Source: Planctomycetaceae bacterium
Lineage (GTDB): Bacteria > Planctomycetota > Planctomycetia > Gemmatales > Gemmataceae
Reading direction: 5' to 3'
DNA length: 51,740 bases
NCBI GenBank assembly: GCA_013823135.1
Contig: PNLP01000050.1
Location: 1-51,740 of the forward strand
Shown: positions 1 to 8,241 of the stretch, piece by piece
Numbering within the stretch: the stretch's first letter is position 1
Layout of the letters: every line of letters starts with the position of its first letter
Made by a program: the position numbers and the translations under genes
Notes under the pieces: generated by a model
Databases searched by the model: none
Seen by the model: the letters and a program-made list of their open reading frames with translations, nothing else
Told to the model about the DNA's origin: nothing

Positions 1-981
1 GAGGCAAACCCTGATCTCGCCAGCAAGGCAGAGAGTCGAAGGCACCCTGGGTTTCATTGTCGGCTCGGATTCGCACGATGGGGAGACAGTCTATGAAGTT
101 CCCCATGAATGGTGGACAGTGTGAATGCGGTGTAAATTCTGAGAACTGAGGAGTGAAGAGCGGCGATTAGAACTCCCGTCGTGTTGCCTCACCCAAGAAT
201 GTTACCGAGCGGCGATCGCGTATTCCGGAAGGCAATCGAAGTGGCCAGGCAGGGGACAACCCAGCGCGGAGGAATGCGTGGCGTTCAACTGTTCAGAATG
301 GCTTGGCCACAAAGCGATAAATCCAAATGTCACGGACGCTGTGGCCTGAAATTCACTGTCCCGTGGCTTGGACCGGTAACATGGTTGTTGAGGCAACGAC
401 CCACCTTCAGTAACAAAAATGATGAGGCAACGCGCTAATCGCCGCCGAACACTCATCACCCCTTTTCGGTGAAAGAATGAGGCAAAATCACCCAGGAATG
501 TGGCGTTTCGGGGATTGCTTCAGGTACTGGCAGAACCATTGAAGTCAGGACGCATGGAAAGTTGGGCTCGCAGCAAAGTCCTCAGAATGAGGAGTTGGGC
601 ATTGTGGAGAATATAGGCAACAATCTGGGGTCGTTTGCAGCGTTCGGCTGACGAATTATCAATTCATCAATCCAGGAAATCTGCAATAACTGCGCGTCGA
701 ACTCGTCTGGTTGCAATCTGTTCCACTGCTAGATAACAAGGCATAGGTGCACTATTTCCAAGTCCCAAGAGCATCTTGTCTGCCCGTTCATTGGGCACCT
801 GGTACAACCCCTACATTTTCCGCTGCAAATCACCAGGAACGCGCAGACCACCAGTTTCTTCCCCGCTTCCCTTCCGATACCTATTTCCGTCGGGCAATGG
901 ATGCTCGCAACGACTCTCACGCACGCGATGTGGTTGAGATCGTGATAATCCCGCTTCCAGGAAGGTCCCAAGGGACAAACC
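1..981. other. Left-edge region with no convincing gene
   Basis: No open frame here has recognisable protein character or codon bias like the neighbours. The stretch is less GC-rich than the rest. It contains an imperfect inverted repeat (148-170 with 435-457) and four copies of the octamer TGAGGCAA or its complement (184-191, 389-396, 423-430, 478-485), with a fifth partial copy at the very start. It may be a worn mobile element or an extended intergenic region upstream of the porin. Confidence 0.5.
148..457. repeat. Imperfect inverted-repeat pair, possible MITE-like remnant
   Basis: The left arm (148-170) and the complement of the right arm (435-457) match at about 18 of 23 positions and share the inner core GCGGCGATTAG. 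The enclosed roughly 260 bp hold no plausible gene. The arrangement resembles a short non-autonomous element, but I see no clear target duplication. Low confidence. Confidence 0.25.
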
Positions 982-2262
982 ATGAACCCATTGATGCTCG
1001 TTTTGGCAATGTCGGCTGGACAGGGCCCTGTTGGCGCCCCTCCAGCCGTGAGGCCCGGAACGCTCCCTCTTTCCATTCCCGTCGCTGGGCTCCCGGGCCA
1101 ACCCCCGACGCCCATGCCCATGACCGAAGTTAAAAAGGTTGAAGAGCCCAAGGCTGAGGAGCCACCCGCCGAAGAACCGCCGGCAGCGCCAGTCTATCTC
1201 CTCGAGCGTTCGCTCCGCGAAACCTGGCTCGGCAAGACGATGGCCGACAACAACCTGCGGGTGTACGGCTGGACGGCGATGAACTACTCCGTCAGCACCA
1301 ACAGCATCACCAACCTGCCGATGACGTTCAACGACCAGCCCCAGGCGTACCAAATGAACCAAAACTGGCTCCACTTCGAGAAGGCCATCGACAGCTCGAA
1401 GGACGAGTTCCAGTGGGGCCTGGTGACCGACTGGATCCTGCCCGGCACCGACTCCCGGTTCACCATCGCCCGCGGCCTGTTCAACGGCCAGACCGGGAAC
1501 TACCAGTTCGACCTGTACCAGGCGTACCTCCAGGCGTTCCTCCCGAACCTCGGCGGCAAGGGCACCACGGTCAAGGTCGGCAAGTTCTCGACACACTGCG
1601 AGTACGAAGTGGTTCAAGCTGTCGATACCCCGTTCGTCTCGAAGTCGTACCTGTTCCAGTACAACCCGTTCACCCACACCGGCGTGTGGGCGACGACCCA
1701 GCTGAACGACACATGGTCGGTCAGCAACGGGTTCGCGACCGGGTCGGACACGTTCATCGACCCGGCGAACCGGCTGACGTACCTGGGGCAGGTCAAGTGG
1801 GCGCCGCCGGAGGGCAAGACGACGGCCCTGTTCAACACGGTGATCACCCGCCCGGACTTCGACGTGGCCGAGAACTTCGCGTTCTACAACGTGTACAACG
1901 CCCAGGTGATCCACAAGTTCACCGACAAGTTCACGTACGTGATCGACGCGACGTACTCGAACATGAACAACGTCCCCGGGGTCGGGGCGTCGGACTGGTA
2001 CGGTGCGGCGAACTACTTCATCTACAAGCTGACGGACACGATCACCACGACGGTCCGTGCGGAGGTGTTCGAGGACTCGGAGGGCGTGCGGACGGGGTTC
2101 CGCGGGCTGTACACGGAGGTGACCGCGGGGGTGGCGTGGAGCCCGAAGCCGGGGCTGATCGTCCGCCCGAGCGTGCGGTACGACAACAACGCCAACAGCA
2201 ACGCCTTCGAGGGTAAGAACGACATGTGGTCCGCCGCCTTCGAAATGATCTTCCGCTGGTGA
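982..2262 (+). CDS. BBP2-family outer-membrane beta-barrel porin
   Basis: A 426-residue protein that I assign to the putative beta-barrel porin-2 (OmpL-like) family, common in planctomycetes. A short hydrophobic N-terminus is followed by a Pro/Glu-rich linker (about residues 20-65). The rest is rich in alternating aromatic and polar residues, as expected for membrane beta strands, and it ends Phe-Arg-Trp, so an aromatic residue closes the barrel. The ATG at 982 follows a purine-rich AAGGGA. A strong stem-loop 48 bases after the stop makes it a monocistronic unit. Expected role: passage of small solutes across the outer membrane; the substrate cannot be told from sequence. Confidence 0.8.
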   Translation: MNPLMLVLAMSAGQGPVGAPPAVRPGTLPLSIPVAGLPGQPPTPMPMTEVKKVEEPKAEEPPAEEPPAAPVYLLERSLRETWLGKTMADNNLRVYGWTAMNYSVSTNSITNLPMTFNDQPQAYQMNQNWLHFEKAIDSSKDEFQWGLVTDWILPGTDSRFTIARGLFNGQTGNYQFDLYQAYLQAFLPNLGGKGTTVKVGKFSTHCEYEVVQAVDTPFVSKSYLFQYNPFTHTGVWATTQLNDTWSVSNGFATGSDTFIDPANRLTYLGQVKWAPPEGKTTALFNTVITRPDFDVAENFAFYNVYNAQVIHKFTDKFTYVIDATYSNMNNVPGVGASDWYGAANYFIYKLTDTITTTVRAEVFEDSEGVRTGFRGLYTEVTAGVAWSPKPGLIVRPSVRYDNNANSNAFEGKNDMWSAAFEMIFRW

Positions 2263-2310
2263 TTGGAACGGCAACAAGTCCAACATCAGATCAGACATCA
2301 TCACCAAACT

Positions 2311-2352
2311 CATGAAGCCAAGCTGTCTCAACGGCTTGGCTTCATGTATTTG
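2311..2352 (+). terminator. Intrinsic terminator of the porin gene
   Basis: A perfect 13-bp stem (2311-2323 with 2334-2346, arm CATGAAGCCAAGC) closes a 10-base loop and is followed by a short T-containing tail. It starts 48 bases after the porin stop and separates the porin from the Cascade operon. Confidence 0.75.
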
Positions 2353-2761
2353 TGATCGCGGTGATCTCTCACACCTAAATCATCGCTGAGTCACCGTTCG
2401 CCAAAGTGCACAGTCCGCGCTGGGGTCATGCGGATGGCGGCGATCGTAATGTAGGCACGGTCGTCGCGAGGGATGGGCGGTCACGTCGGACCAGGCCGGG
2501 TTACCGACGCTGTAGATCGTTAATTTCGGGGTACCGATTGAGTTGATTTTTGCCTCACCCTATAGGGATTGGTGCAACGCGCCAGCCACCGATGAAGGCG
2601 TCATGGACGGGAGGAGTGGGCTGGTCTTGCCGCAAGCGAGTGGTCTCGTTGCGGAAATGCCTCGGGGGATAAGAGAAGAAGTGATGTGGTCGTTCGCATG
2701 AAATTTACCGGGCCAACGACCGGGTTTGCGGGTCGCTCACGCGGGAGAGAGAGGAAAATCA
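2353..2761. other. Intergenic region upstream of the Cascade operon
   Basis: About 400 bp with no gene. This is where cas3 would usually end in a type I-E locus, but no cas3 motif or fragment is visible in any frame. It holds one TTGCCTCA octamer (2551-2558). The minus strand around 2420-2480 could be an unrelated transposase tail, which is too short to support. The promoter of the cas genes must lie here, but no clear -35/-10 pair stands out. Confidence 0.4.
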
Positions 2762-4423
2762 ATGCTCGTATCCTTCAACCTAGTCGATCGCGAGTGGATT
2801 CCCTGCGTAACACCGACTGGCGAGATGGCGCACAAAAGCATTCTCGCGGCTCTAGAAAGTGCTGGCCAAATTCAGGAAATTCGGGACGAGTCCCCACTGG
2901 TCACTGTATCACTTCATCGGCTTCTCCTCGCGATTCTCCACCGTGTATTCGGTCCCGAGAGTCCTGCAGAATGGGGGGATCTCTGGAATAACGGCAGCGG
3001 GAGGTTTGACGCCCCAAAACTGCGGGCATATTTGAGGTCGTCGAAAATCCACCCCCGTTTTGATCTATTTGACGCGAATCACCCGTTTTACCAAGTGGCG
3101 AATCTTCCAATCGGGGAACTGGATAAGAAAAACATGGGACGACCGAAACTCGTGAAACCCATTTGGCGGATGGCGCACGAACTCGCCTGCTCCGACACGA
3201 TGAACCGGTCCGGCCACCTGAGTGAGACGGATTGGGATATCCGGCCGGCCGCCGAAGTGGCGAGGTGGTTGGTGGCATTTCAAGCCTTCGCTCTGGGAGG
3301 TTTGATTACCACTGAAGAGGGGAAAAAGGCTCAGGACGGCTCTGCCGACGCAGGCCATTTGGTGAAGTCTGCGGTCGTTCTCGCCAAGGGGAAGAATCTG
3401 TTTCAAACTCTCATGCTGAACTTGGTTCGATATTCCGAAGACGATGGAGTACCCTTCAACTTTGAGGCTTCGAGGGACAAACCAGCCTGGGAGCACGATG
3501 AACCTGTTCGACCGGCCGACCGCCCGTTTGATGGTTACCTCGATCTCCTGACCTGGCAGAGTCGGCGGGTCAAACTCATTGCAGCGATGGGGCCTAACGG
3601 GGAGTTGTTCGGGGTGTCGGGAGTCGTCGCGATGAAGGGGTGGCAACTTCCGGGGTTTGAACGTGCAGGCCGGGAAACAATGGTCGGTTTCGTGAAGCCC
3701 GAGAAGGTGCTACCGGGTCACGACCCCTGGCCTCCGCTTGGATTCCGCGCCGGAAAGGAGTTGTGGCGGGACTGTCACGCTCTCTTTCAATCCGTTGCAG
3801 AGGGAACACAGCGGCCCCAGGTTCTCTCGTGGATAAACGACTTGCGGGGAAGATTTGGGCTACTCGACTGGAAAGAGGTCCAGATCGTTGTGGCCGGCAT
3901 GTGTGTAGATCGGGCGAAAATCTACTTCTGGCGACACGAATCACTTCCGCTACCACTCGCGTACCTGGACGAGGAGGAACCCATCGGGGGGCTGAAAAAA
4001 GCTCTGACGTTGGCAGCGGAGGTCGGCAAGGCACTCCGCGCCGCGTCGTGGGCCACAGTCGCGACCCGACTCGCGGGCGACGCCGGTATGAGACCGGACA
4101 AGGATCGCGTGGGAAATCTCCTCAACTCCTTCGCCCCGGAGTCGCTGTACTGGTCCCGCCTTGAGATTCCGTTCCGCACTCTGCTCAACACCCTTGCCGA
4201 GGCCGGGACGCCAGAGCGGCGGTCAGTCCAGATTCAGAACTGGTTCTACGACGCACTCCATCGAACTGCCGTTGTCGCGTTCGCCAACACCGTTGGACGA
4301 CCCAATGCCGGCCGCGATCTGAAAGCTGTCACAGCTGGCAGTGGTGTGCTGTGGAGTTTGCTGAGGAAAGTACAGAGGACGAACAACATCCTTGACCGCG
4401 ACAAGAAAGAAGGTGCCGCGTGA
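2762..4423 (+). CDS. casA: CRISPR type I-E Cascade large subunit Cse1/Cas8e
   Basis: The 553-residue large subunit of the type I-E Cascade complex, which recognises the PAM and positions the target for Cas3. The N-terminus carries the family signature FNLVDREWIP (residues 5-14). Length is a little above the roughly 500 residues of the E. coli protein. I chose ATG 2762 rather than the in-frame upstream start because it follows the purine-rich GAGAGAGAGGAAAA and gives the normal family N-terminus. The stop overlaps the cse2 GTG start by four bases, so the two are translationally coupled. It is the first gene of a five-gene Cascade operon that lacks cas3. Confidence 0.93.
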   Translation: MLVSFNLVDREWIPCVTPTGEMAHKSILAALESAGQIQEIRDESPLVTVSLHRLLLAILHRVFGPESPAEWGDLWNNGSGRFDAPKLRAYLRSSKIHPRFDLFDANHPFYQVANLPIGELDKKNMGRPKLVKPIWRMAHELACSDTMNRSGHLSETDWDIRPAAEVARWLVAFQAFALGGLITTEEGKKAQDGSADAGHLVKSAVVLAKGKNLFQTLMLNLVRYSEDDGVPFNFEASRDKPAWEHDEPVRPADRPFDGYLDLLTWQSRRVKLIAAMGPNGELFGVSGVVAMKGWQLPGFERAGRETMVGFVKPEKVLPGHDPWPPLGFRAGKELWRDCHALFQSVAEGTQRPQVLSWINDLRGRFGLLDWKEVQIVVAGMCVDRAKIYFWRHESLPLPLAYLDEEEPIGGLKKALTLAAEVGKALRAASWATVATRLAGDAGMRPDKDRVGNLLNSFAPESLYWSRLEIPFRTLLNTLAEAGTPERRSVQIQNWFYDALHRTAVVAFANTVGRPNAGRDLKAVTAGSGVLWSLLRKVQRTNNILDRDKKEGAA

Positions 4424-4968
4424 ATGACCACGCCCGATGGGCCGTTCCGTTCGTGAACCAGTTGACGAAGTTGGCCAACCCGGACGACCCGGACCGCGCC
4501 ACCATGGCCCACCTGCGCCGGGGGCTGTGCGGTCCTCCCGATTACACCCTCTCCCGCGTCGGGTGGCTGTTCCGGTACGCTCAAGACGACCCGGAAGACC
4601 GCGCGTTGGACAGTGCGATCCTGGTCGCTGGTTTGTTCGCGTGGGTCAAGGGTGCCTGCCCTCAAAACACGGGTGCGAACTTCGGCCGAGCATTCGGACA
4701 CGACCTGAGCGATGATGACAAAAGGCAGCGTGAGAAGCGGTTTACGGGTCTTCTTGACACCGACATCGAAGACCTGCCCTACAAGCTCCGACAGGCCGTC
4801 ACCCTGATCGCACGGGACAAGGTGGGCATCGACTGGGTGACCCTGATTCATCACCTGATCAACTGGGGTCACCCTGACCGCTGGGTGCAGAAGCAATGGG
4901 CCCGTGCGTATTGGGCAACTCCAAGGGCTAGAGTGCCAACTTCCGACGAAACCACGACCGCGAACTGA
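4420..4968 (+). CDS. casB: CRISPR type I-E Cascade small subunit Cse2/Cas11
   Basis: A 182-residue alpha-helical protein matching Cse2 in length, position and composition. It contains the typical basic arginine-rich segments and a central region corresponding to the Cse2 helical bundle. Two copies in the complex stabilise the R-loop. The GTG start at 4420 overlaps the cse1 stop (GTGA). The identification rests mainly on context and general similarity, since Cse2 proteins are poorly conserved. Confidence 0.9.
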   Translation: MNDHARWAVPFVNQLTKLANPDDPDRATMAHLRRGLCGPPDYTLSRVGWLFRYAQDDPEDRALDSAILVAGLFAWVKGACPQNTGANFGRAFGHDLSDDDKRQREKRFTGLLDTDIEDLPYKLRQAVTLIARDKVGIDWVTLIHHLINWGHPDRWVQKQWARAYWATPRARVPTSDETTTAN

Positions 4969-4989
4969 ACCCGTCTCATCTTCACGGAA

Positions 4990-6195
4990 ATGCTTATGCG
5001 AATCGAGATCCACGTCCTGCAGAACTTCGCCCCGTCGAATCTGAACCGGGACGATACGGGCAACCCCAAGGAGACCGAATTCGGCGGATACCGCCGGGCG
5101 CGAATCAGTAGTCAGTGCCTCAAGCGAGCCGTCCGCGGCTATTTCAGGGCCGAGAAACTGATCGACATGCCACACCTTGCCGAGCGCACCAAGCGTCTTG
5201 CGAGCGAGTTATCTAGGCGACTCGTAAGCAAGGGCCGGGCCGAAGCAGACGCACTTCGTGCGGCAAAGGCGAGCGTGTCAGCGTTACTTCCCAAATCCGA
5301 AGACAAGGGGGAGCACAAAACCCCTTACCTCCTCTTTCTTGGAGAATCCGAGATCGATCGGTTCGCAGACGAAGTGAACAAACGCTGGGATGCGTTCTCA
5401 GGCTTGGCCGTGGCCGTGGCCGCTGACCAGTCCCCCGGTGACGGGAGGAGTGCGAAGAAAGGCAAGAAAAGCAAAGAAGACGAGGGGCCGAGGGTGCCGG
5501 ACGGGTTCGTCAAGGCGGTGGGACGGCTGCTCGACGGGGGGAAGGCAGCAGACCTTGCGCTGTTCGGTCGGATGCTCGCGGACATGCCCGCGAACAACGT
5601 CGATGCGGCATGCCAGGTAGCCCACTGCCTTTCCACGAACAAGATTCACTCGACGGAACAAGATTATTACACTGCGGTCGATGACCTCAAACCAAATGGC
5701 ACTCCTGGTGCAGACATGATTGGCACATTCGTGTTCAACTCGGCGTGCTTCTACCGCTACGCCAACCTCGACGTCAAGCAACTCACGACAAATCTCCAGG
5801 GCGACTCCGACCTGGCCCGCAAGACAACCCAGGCATTCCTCAAGGCGTTCATCCATGCGGTGCCCACCGGAAAACAGAACGCATTCGCCGCGCACAACCC
5901 TCCCTCAATAGTGTTCGTCACGGTCCGCACCGGCGGCCCCGTTTCGTTGGCAAATGCATTCGTCAACCCGGTTGCCCCGAAAGGTGGCGAGAGCCTCGTC
6001 GAGCGCTCCATCGCCGCGATGGACGGCTACTACGGCCAAATCGTAAGGATGTACGGTAACGGTGGTCTGAAGAAGTCTGCAGTCTGCCAGCTCGAGGGGG
6101 TGGCACTCAAAAACTTGAAGGATAACTCGGGTTCCGTTGAGAAGCTCATCGACGACGCGGTGGATTCCGCGTTCCCGAGTGGAGGTGCGCAGTGA
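4990..6195 (+). CDS. casC: CRISPR type I-E Cascade backbone subunit Cas7e (Cse4)
   Basis: The 401-residue backbone protein that polymerises along the crRNA. The N-terminus is highly characteristic: IEIHVLQNFAPSNLNRDDTG at residues 5-24, followed by FGGYRRARISSQCLKRAVR. It is longer than the E. coli protein (363 residues), mostly because of a Lys/Ser-rich insertion around residues 146-170. ATG codons at 4990 and 4996 are both possible; 4990 is taken. The last codon overlaps the cas5 GTG start by four bases. Confidence 0.94.
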   Translation: MLMRIEIHVLQNFAPSNLNRDDTGNPKETEFGGYRRARISSQCLKRAVRGYFRAEKLIDMPHLAERTKRLASELSRRLVSKGRAEADALRAAKASVSALLPKSEDKGEHKTPYLLFLGESEIDRFADEVNKRWDAFSGLAVAVAADQSPGDGRSAKKGKKSKEDEGPRVPDGFVKAVGRLLDGGKAADLALFGRMLADMPANNVDAACQVAHCLSTNKIHSTEQDYYTAVDDLKPNGTPGADMIGTFVFNSACFYRYANLDVKQLTTNLQGDSDLARKTTQAFLKAFIHAVPTGKQNAFAAHNPPSIVFVTVRTGGPVSLANAFVNPVAPKGGESLVERSIAAMDGYYGQIVRMYGNGGLKKSAVCQLEGVALKNLKDNSGSVEKLIDDAVDSAFPSGGAQ

Positions 6196-6914
6196 GCGTC
6201 CTGCTGCTGCGGCTAGCCGGGCCGATGCAGAGCTGGGGCACCCGCAGCCGGTTCTCGAACCGCGACACTGGTCTTGAGCCGTCCCGTTCCGGCGTCATCG
6301 GCCTGCTTTGCGCCGCTGTCGGCGTACCGCGCGAGGACGATGAGAAATTGAAGGAGTTCGCCACGGACAAGCTGAAGATGGCGGTGCGAGTTGACCGCGA
6401 GGGACGGCTGATGCGGGATTACCACACGGCACAGAACATCCCCCGAGCCGACACCACGAAGTCCCCGCAAGAGACTGTCCTGAGCGAGCGGTTCTACCTT
6501 GCGGACGCCGATTTCCTCGTCGGGTTGCAAGGCATGCGCCCGTTGCTCGAAAAACTTGCCGGGGCCCTGCGTTCACCGGTGTGGCAAGTGTGCCTTGGCC
6601 GTAAAGCGTTCGTCCCTTCACTCCCCCTCTGCGATGGGGTCGTCGAAGGGGAGTTGCTCGACGTTCTGAAAGCCCACCCGTGGCGAAAGCGGTCCAGGTT
6701 CGACAAGCCTGAGAAGCCGCTACGTTGTGTTATCGAAGTTCCGTTCGGCACTGGAGAGCCACGACAAGACGTACCACTGTCGTTTGCAAGTCGGAACCGC
6801 AAGTTCGATACTCGGTACGTCAAGGACACTGAACCCATCACCCCAAGCCAGATCCTTGAACCCGGGCAGGAGACGCCACATGTTCCTGAGCAGGTTGGTA
6901 CTGAACCTACGTGA
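6192..6914 (+). CDS. casD: CRISPR type I-E Cascade subunit Cas5e
   Basis: A 240-residue Cas5-group RAMP protein that caps the 5' handle of the crRNA in Cascade. Diagnostic N-terminal motifs are LLLRLAGPMQSWGTRSRF (residues 4-21) and SRSGVIGLLCAAVG (31-44). The GTG start at 6192 overlaps the cas7 stop as GTGA. Its 3' end overlaps the cas6e start by 35 bases, which is usual for compact cas operons. Confidence 0.93.
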   Translation: MSVLLLRLAGPMQSWGTRSRFSNRDTGLEPSRSGVIGLLCAAVGVPREDDEKLKEFATDKLKMAVRVDREGRLMRDYHTAQNIPRADTTKSPQETVLSERFYLADADFLVGLQGMRPLLEKLAGALRSPVWQVCLGRKAFVPSLPLCDGVVEGELLDVLKAHPWRKRSRFDKPEKPLRCVIEVPFGTGEPRQDVPLSFASRNRKFDTRYVKDTEPITPSQILEPGQETPHVPEQVGTEPT

Positions 6915-7566
6915 CTCCCAAGCACGATTCGACTTGTGTCGCCCGTACGAAATGCATCGCACACTCTGGCGAGCGTTTCCCGAGGGCGAAGTTGGTCGGG
7001 TACTGTTCCGCACCGACGCCGGTCGGAATGGTGAGAGCACGGTTGCCCTCGTGCAGTCCGAATTTGAACCTGATTGGGCGAATCTCCCGACCGGGTACAC
7101 CGCCAATCTGCCCGAATGGAAGCCGCTTGATTTGCACGTAACCGCTGGCCAGAAACTCCGGTTTCGGCTCCGAGCAAACCCGACGAAGCGGGTGGCAGCG
7201 AAGAACGAACGACTGGGAAACGTCATGGCCGGTAGGCGGGTCGGCCTTGTCACCGAGCATGAGCAGATCGCCTGGCTGCTTCGCAAAGGAGAAGAAGGCG
7301 GATTTTCCATCCCTGGCGACTGGGTAGACGCGAAACACTCGGAAACTCATCAGCCCTTCAAACTCCCAAATTTCCGTTTGGACGTGCAGCCCGAGGGTCG
7401 GGATCGCAACGACAAGGCTGGCCACTGCAACGGGGCATTTCTGGCCGTTCGATTCGAGGGGGTTCTTGAGGTGAGCGATCCCGAGAAGTTCAGAGAAACG
7501 CTGTTCGCCGGGATCGGCTCGGGCAAGTCGTTTGGGTTCGGGTTACTGTCAGTCAGACCCTCCTGA
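6880..7566 (+). CDS. casE: CRISPR type I-E crRNA endoribonuclease Cas6e
   Basis: The 228-residue endoribonuclease that cuts the pre-crRNA within the repeat hairpin and stays bound to the 3' handle. His26 in YEMHRTLW aligns with the catalytic histidine of E. coli Cas6e, and the glycine-rich loop GIGSGKSFGFGLL (about 211-223) near the C-terminus is typical of the family. The ATG at 6880 has AGGAG eight bases upstream and lies inside the end of cas5. The CRISPR array begins about 215 bp downstream. Confidence 0.93.
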   Translation: MFLSRLVLNLRDSQARFDLCRPYEMHRTLWRAFPEGEVGRVLFRTDAGRNGESTVALVQSEFEPDWANLPTGYTANLPEWKPLDLHVTAGQKLRFRLRANPTKRVAAKNERLGNVMAGRRVGLVTEHEQIAWLLRKGEEGGFSIPGDWVDAKHSETHQPFKLPNFRLDVQPEGRDRNDKAGHCNGAFLAVRFEGVLEVSDPEKFRETLFAGIGSGKSFGFGLLSVRPS

Positions 7567-7782
7567 TACCGCCCCTACTGATCTTTGACAAATCGCGTGT
7601 TGGTGTTCCCTTCGAATGTGAGGCAATCACGGTTGTGTACCTGCGACGTTCACCATGCACACACTTCACGAACTGCTGTTATTGCGCGACTCGTAATCGA
7701 CGGCTAACGGAGCGGAGAGTTGCCGCGGCCGGCGTGGGAGACATGAATCTGGTCCACTTGTTACAGAATCGTACACTTATGG
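7567..7782 (+). promoter_or_regulatory. Presumed CRISPR leader region
   Basis: A non-coding stretch between cas6e and the first repeat, in the usual position of a leader that would carry the array promoter. It has one TGAGGCAA octamer (7619-7626), inverted relative to the copy at 2551 upstream of the operon. No clear promoter or IHF-type site is visible. The assignment is positional only. Confidence 0.4.
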
Positions 7783-7871
7783 GTCTTCCCCACACATGTG
7801 GGGGTGAAACGTGCAGTCAGTTTTTGTTCAGCCTATAGTTGTTATCTTCCCCACACATGTGGGGGTGAGCC
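7783..7871 (+). CRISPR. Minimal type I-E CRISPR array: two repeats, one spacer
   Basis: Repeat 1 (7783-7810) and repeat 2 (7844-7871) are each 28 nt and share the 23-nt block 7785-7807 exactly, containing the palindromic core CCCCACACATGTGGGG. They differ only at the ends, G versus A at the first base and AAC versus GCC at the last three, so repeat 2 looks like the degenerate terminal repeat. The single spacer is 7811-7843 (33 nt). Repeat length, spacer length and repeat type all fit type I-E. No further repeat is visible on either side. Confidence 0.85.
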
Positions 7872-8241
7872 CTGGAGTCAGCTTAGGGGTCGATGAATTA
7901 ATCCTTTCGTCTTCGCTCATCCAGGTGCATGAACTGTCGTCCGCGCGTAGGGGGGCGGGAACAATCGCAACTTCCCCAGCTCATAAGGGAAACAGCCGGG
8001 AATGCATGTCTGGTGAGAAACCGTGAGTCTGGAGAACAGCAAGCCATTCACAGATGAGGGCCGTGAGAATGGCCAGAAATTATCCGTGAACGGCTCAAAA
8101 ATGATCTCCGTTGGTTAATTGCTCCCGCGGCCATAGGACGTGCTGTCGAGTGGAACTGTTCCGACTTCATCCTTGTCTGCACAACGGCGGACACGACGTG
8201 TCAAAACTCCGGGCGAATTATCTCGATATCCACCTCGTCGC
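7872..8241. other. Intergenic region after the CRISPR array
   Basis: About 370 bp without a gene. No cas1, cas2 or cas3 sequence is present. A weak repeat-like string near 7909 is too divergent and is not spaced correctly to be a third repeat. Confidence 0.5.

Noticed and set aside
811..2331. Long minus-strand open frame opposite the porin
   Set aside because: Its composition (Arg/Val/Gly-rich, no motifs) is that of an antisense shadow of the GC-rich porin gene.
2420..2480. Transposase C-terminal fragment on the minus strand
   Set aside because: Only about 20 residues (AYITIAAIRMTPARTV) look plausible and no second motif or inverted repeat supports it.
2263..2761. A cas3 remnant upstream of cse1
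   Set aside because: I read all frames and found no HD, helicase or other Cas3 motif.
7909..7934. Possible third CRISPR repeat
   Set aside because: It begins GTCTTC and ends GTGCATGAAC, but the centre does not match and the distance from repeat 2 (37 nt) is not the spacer length seen here.
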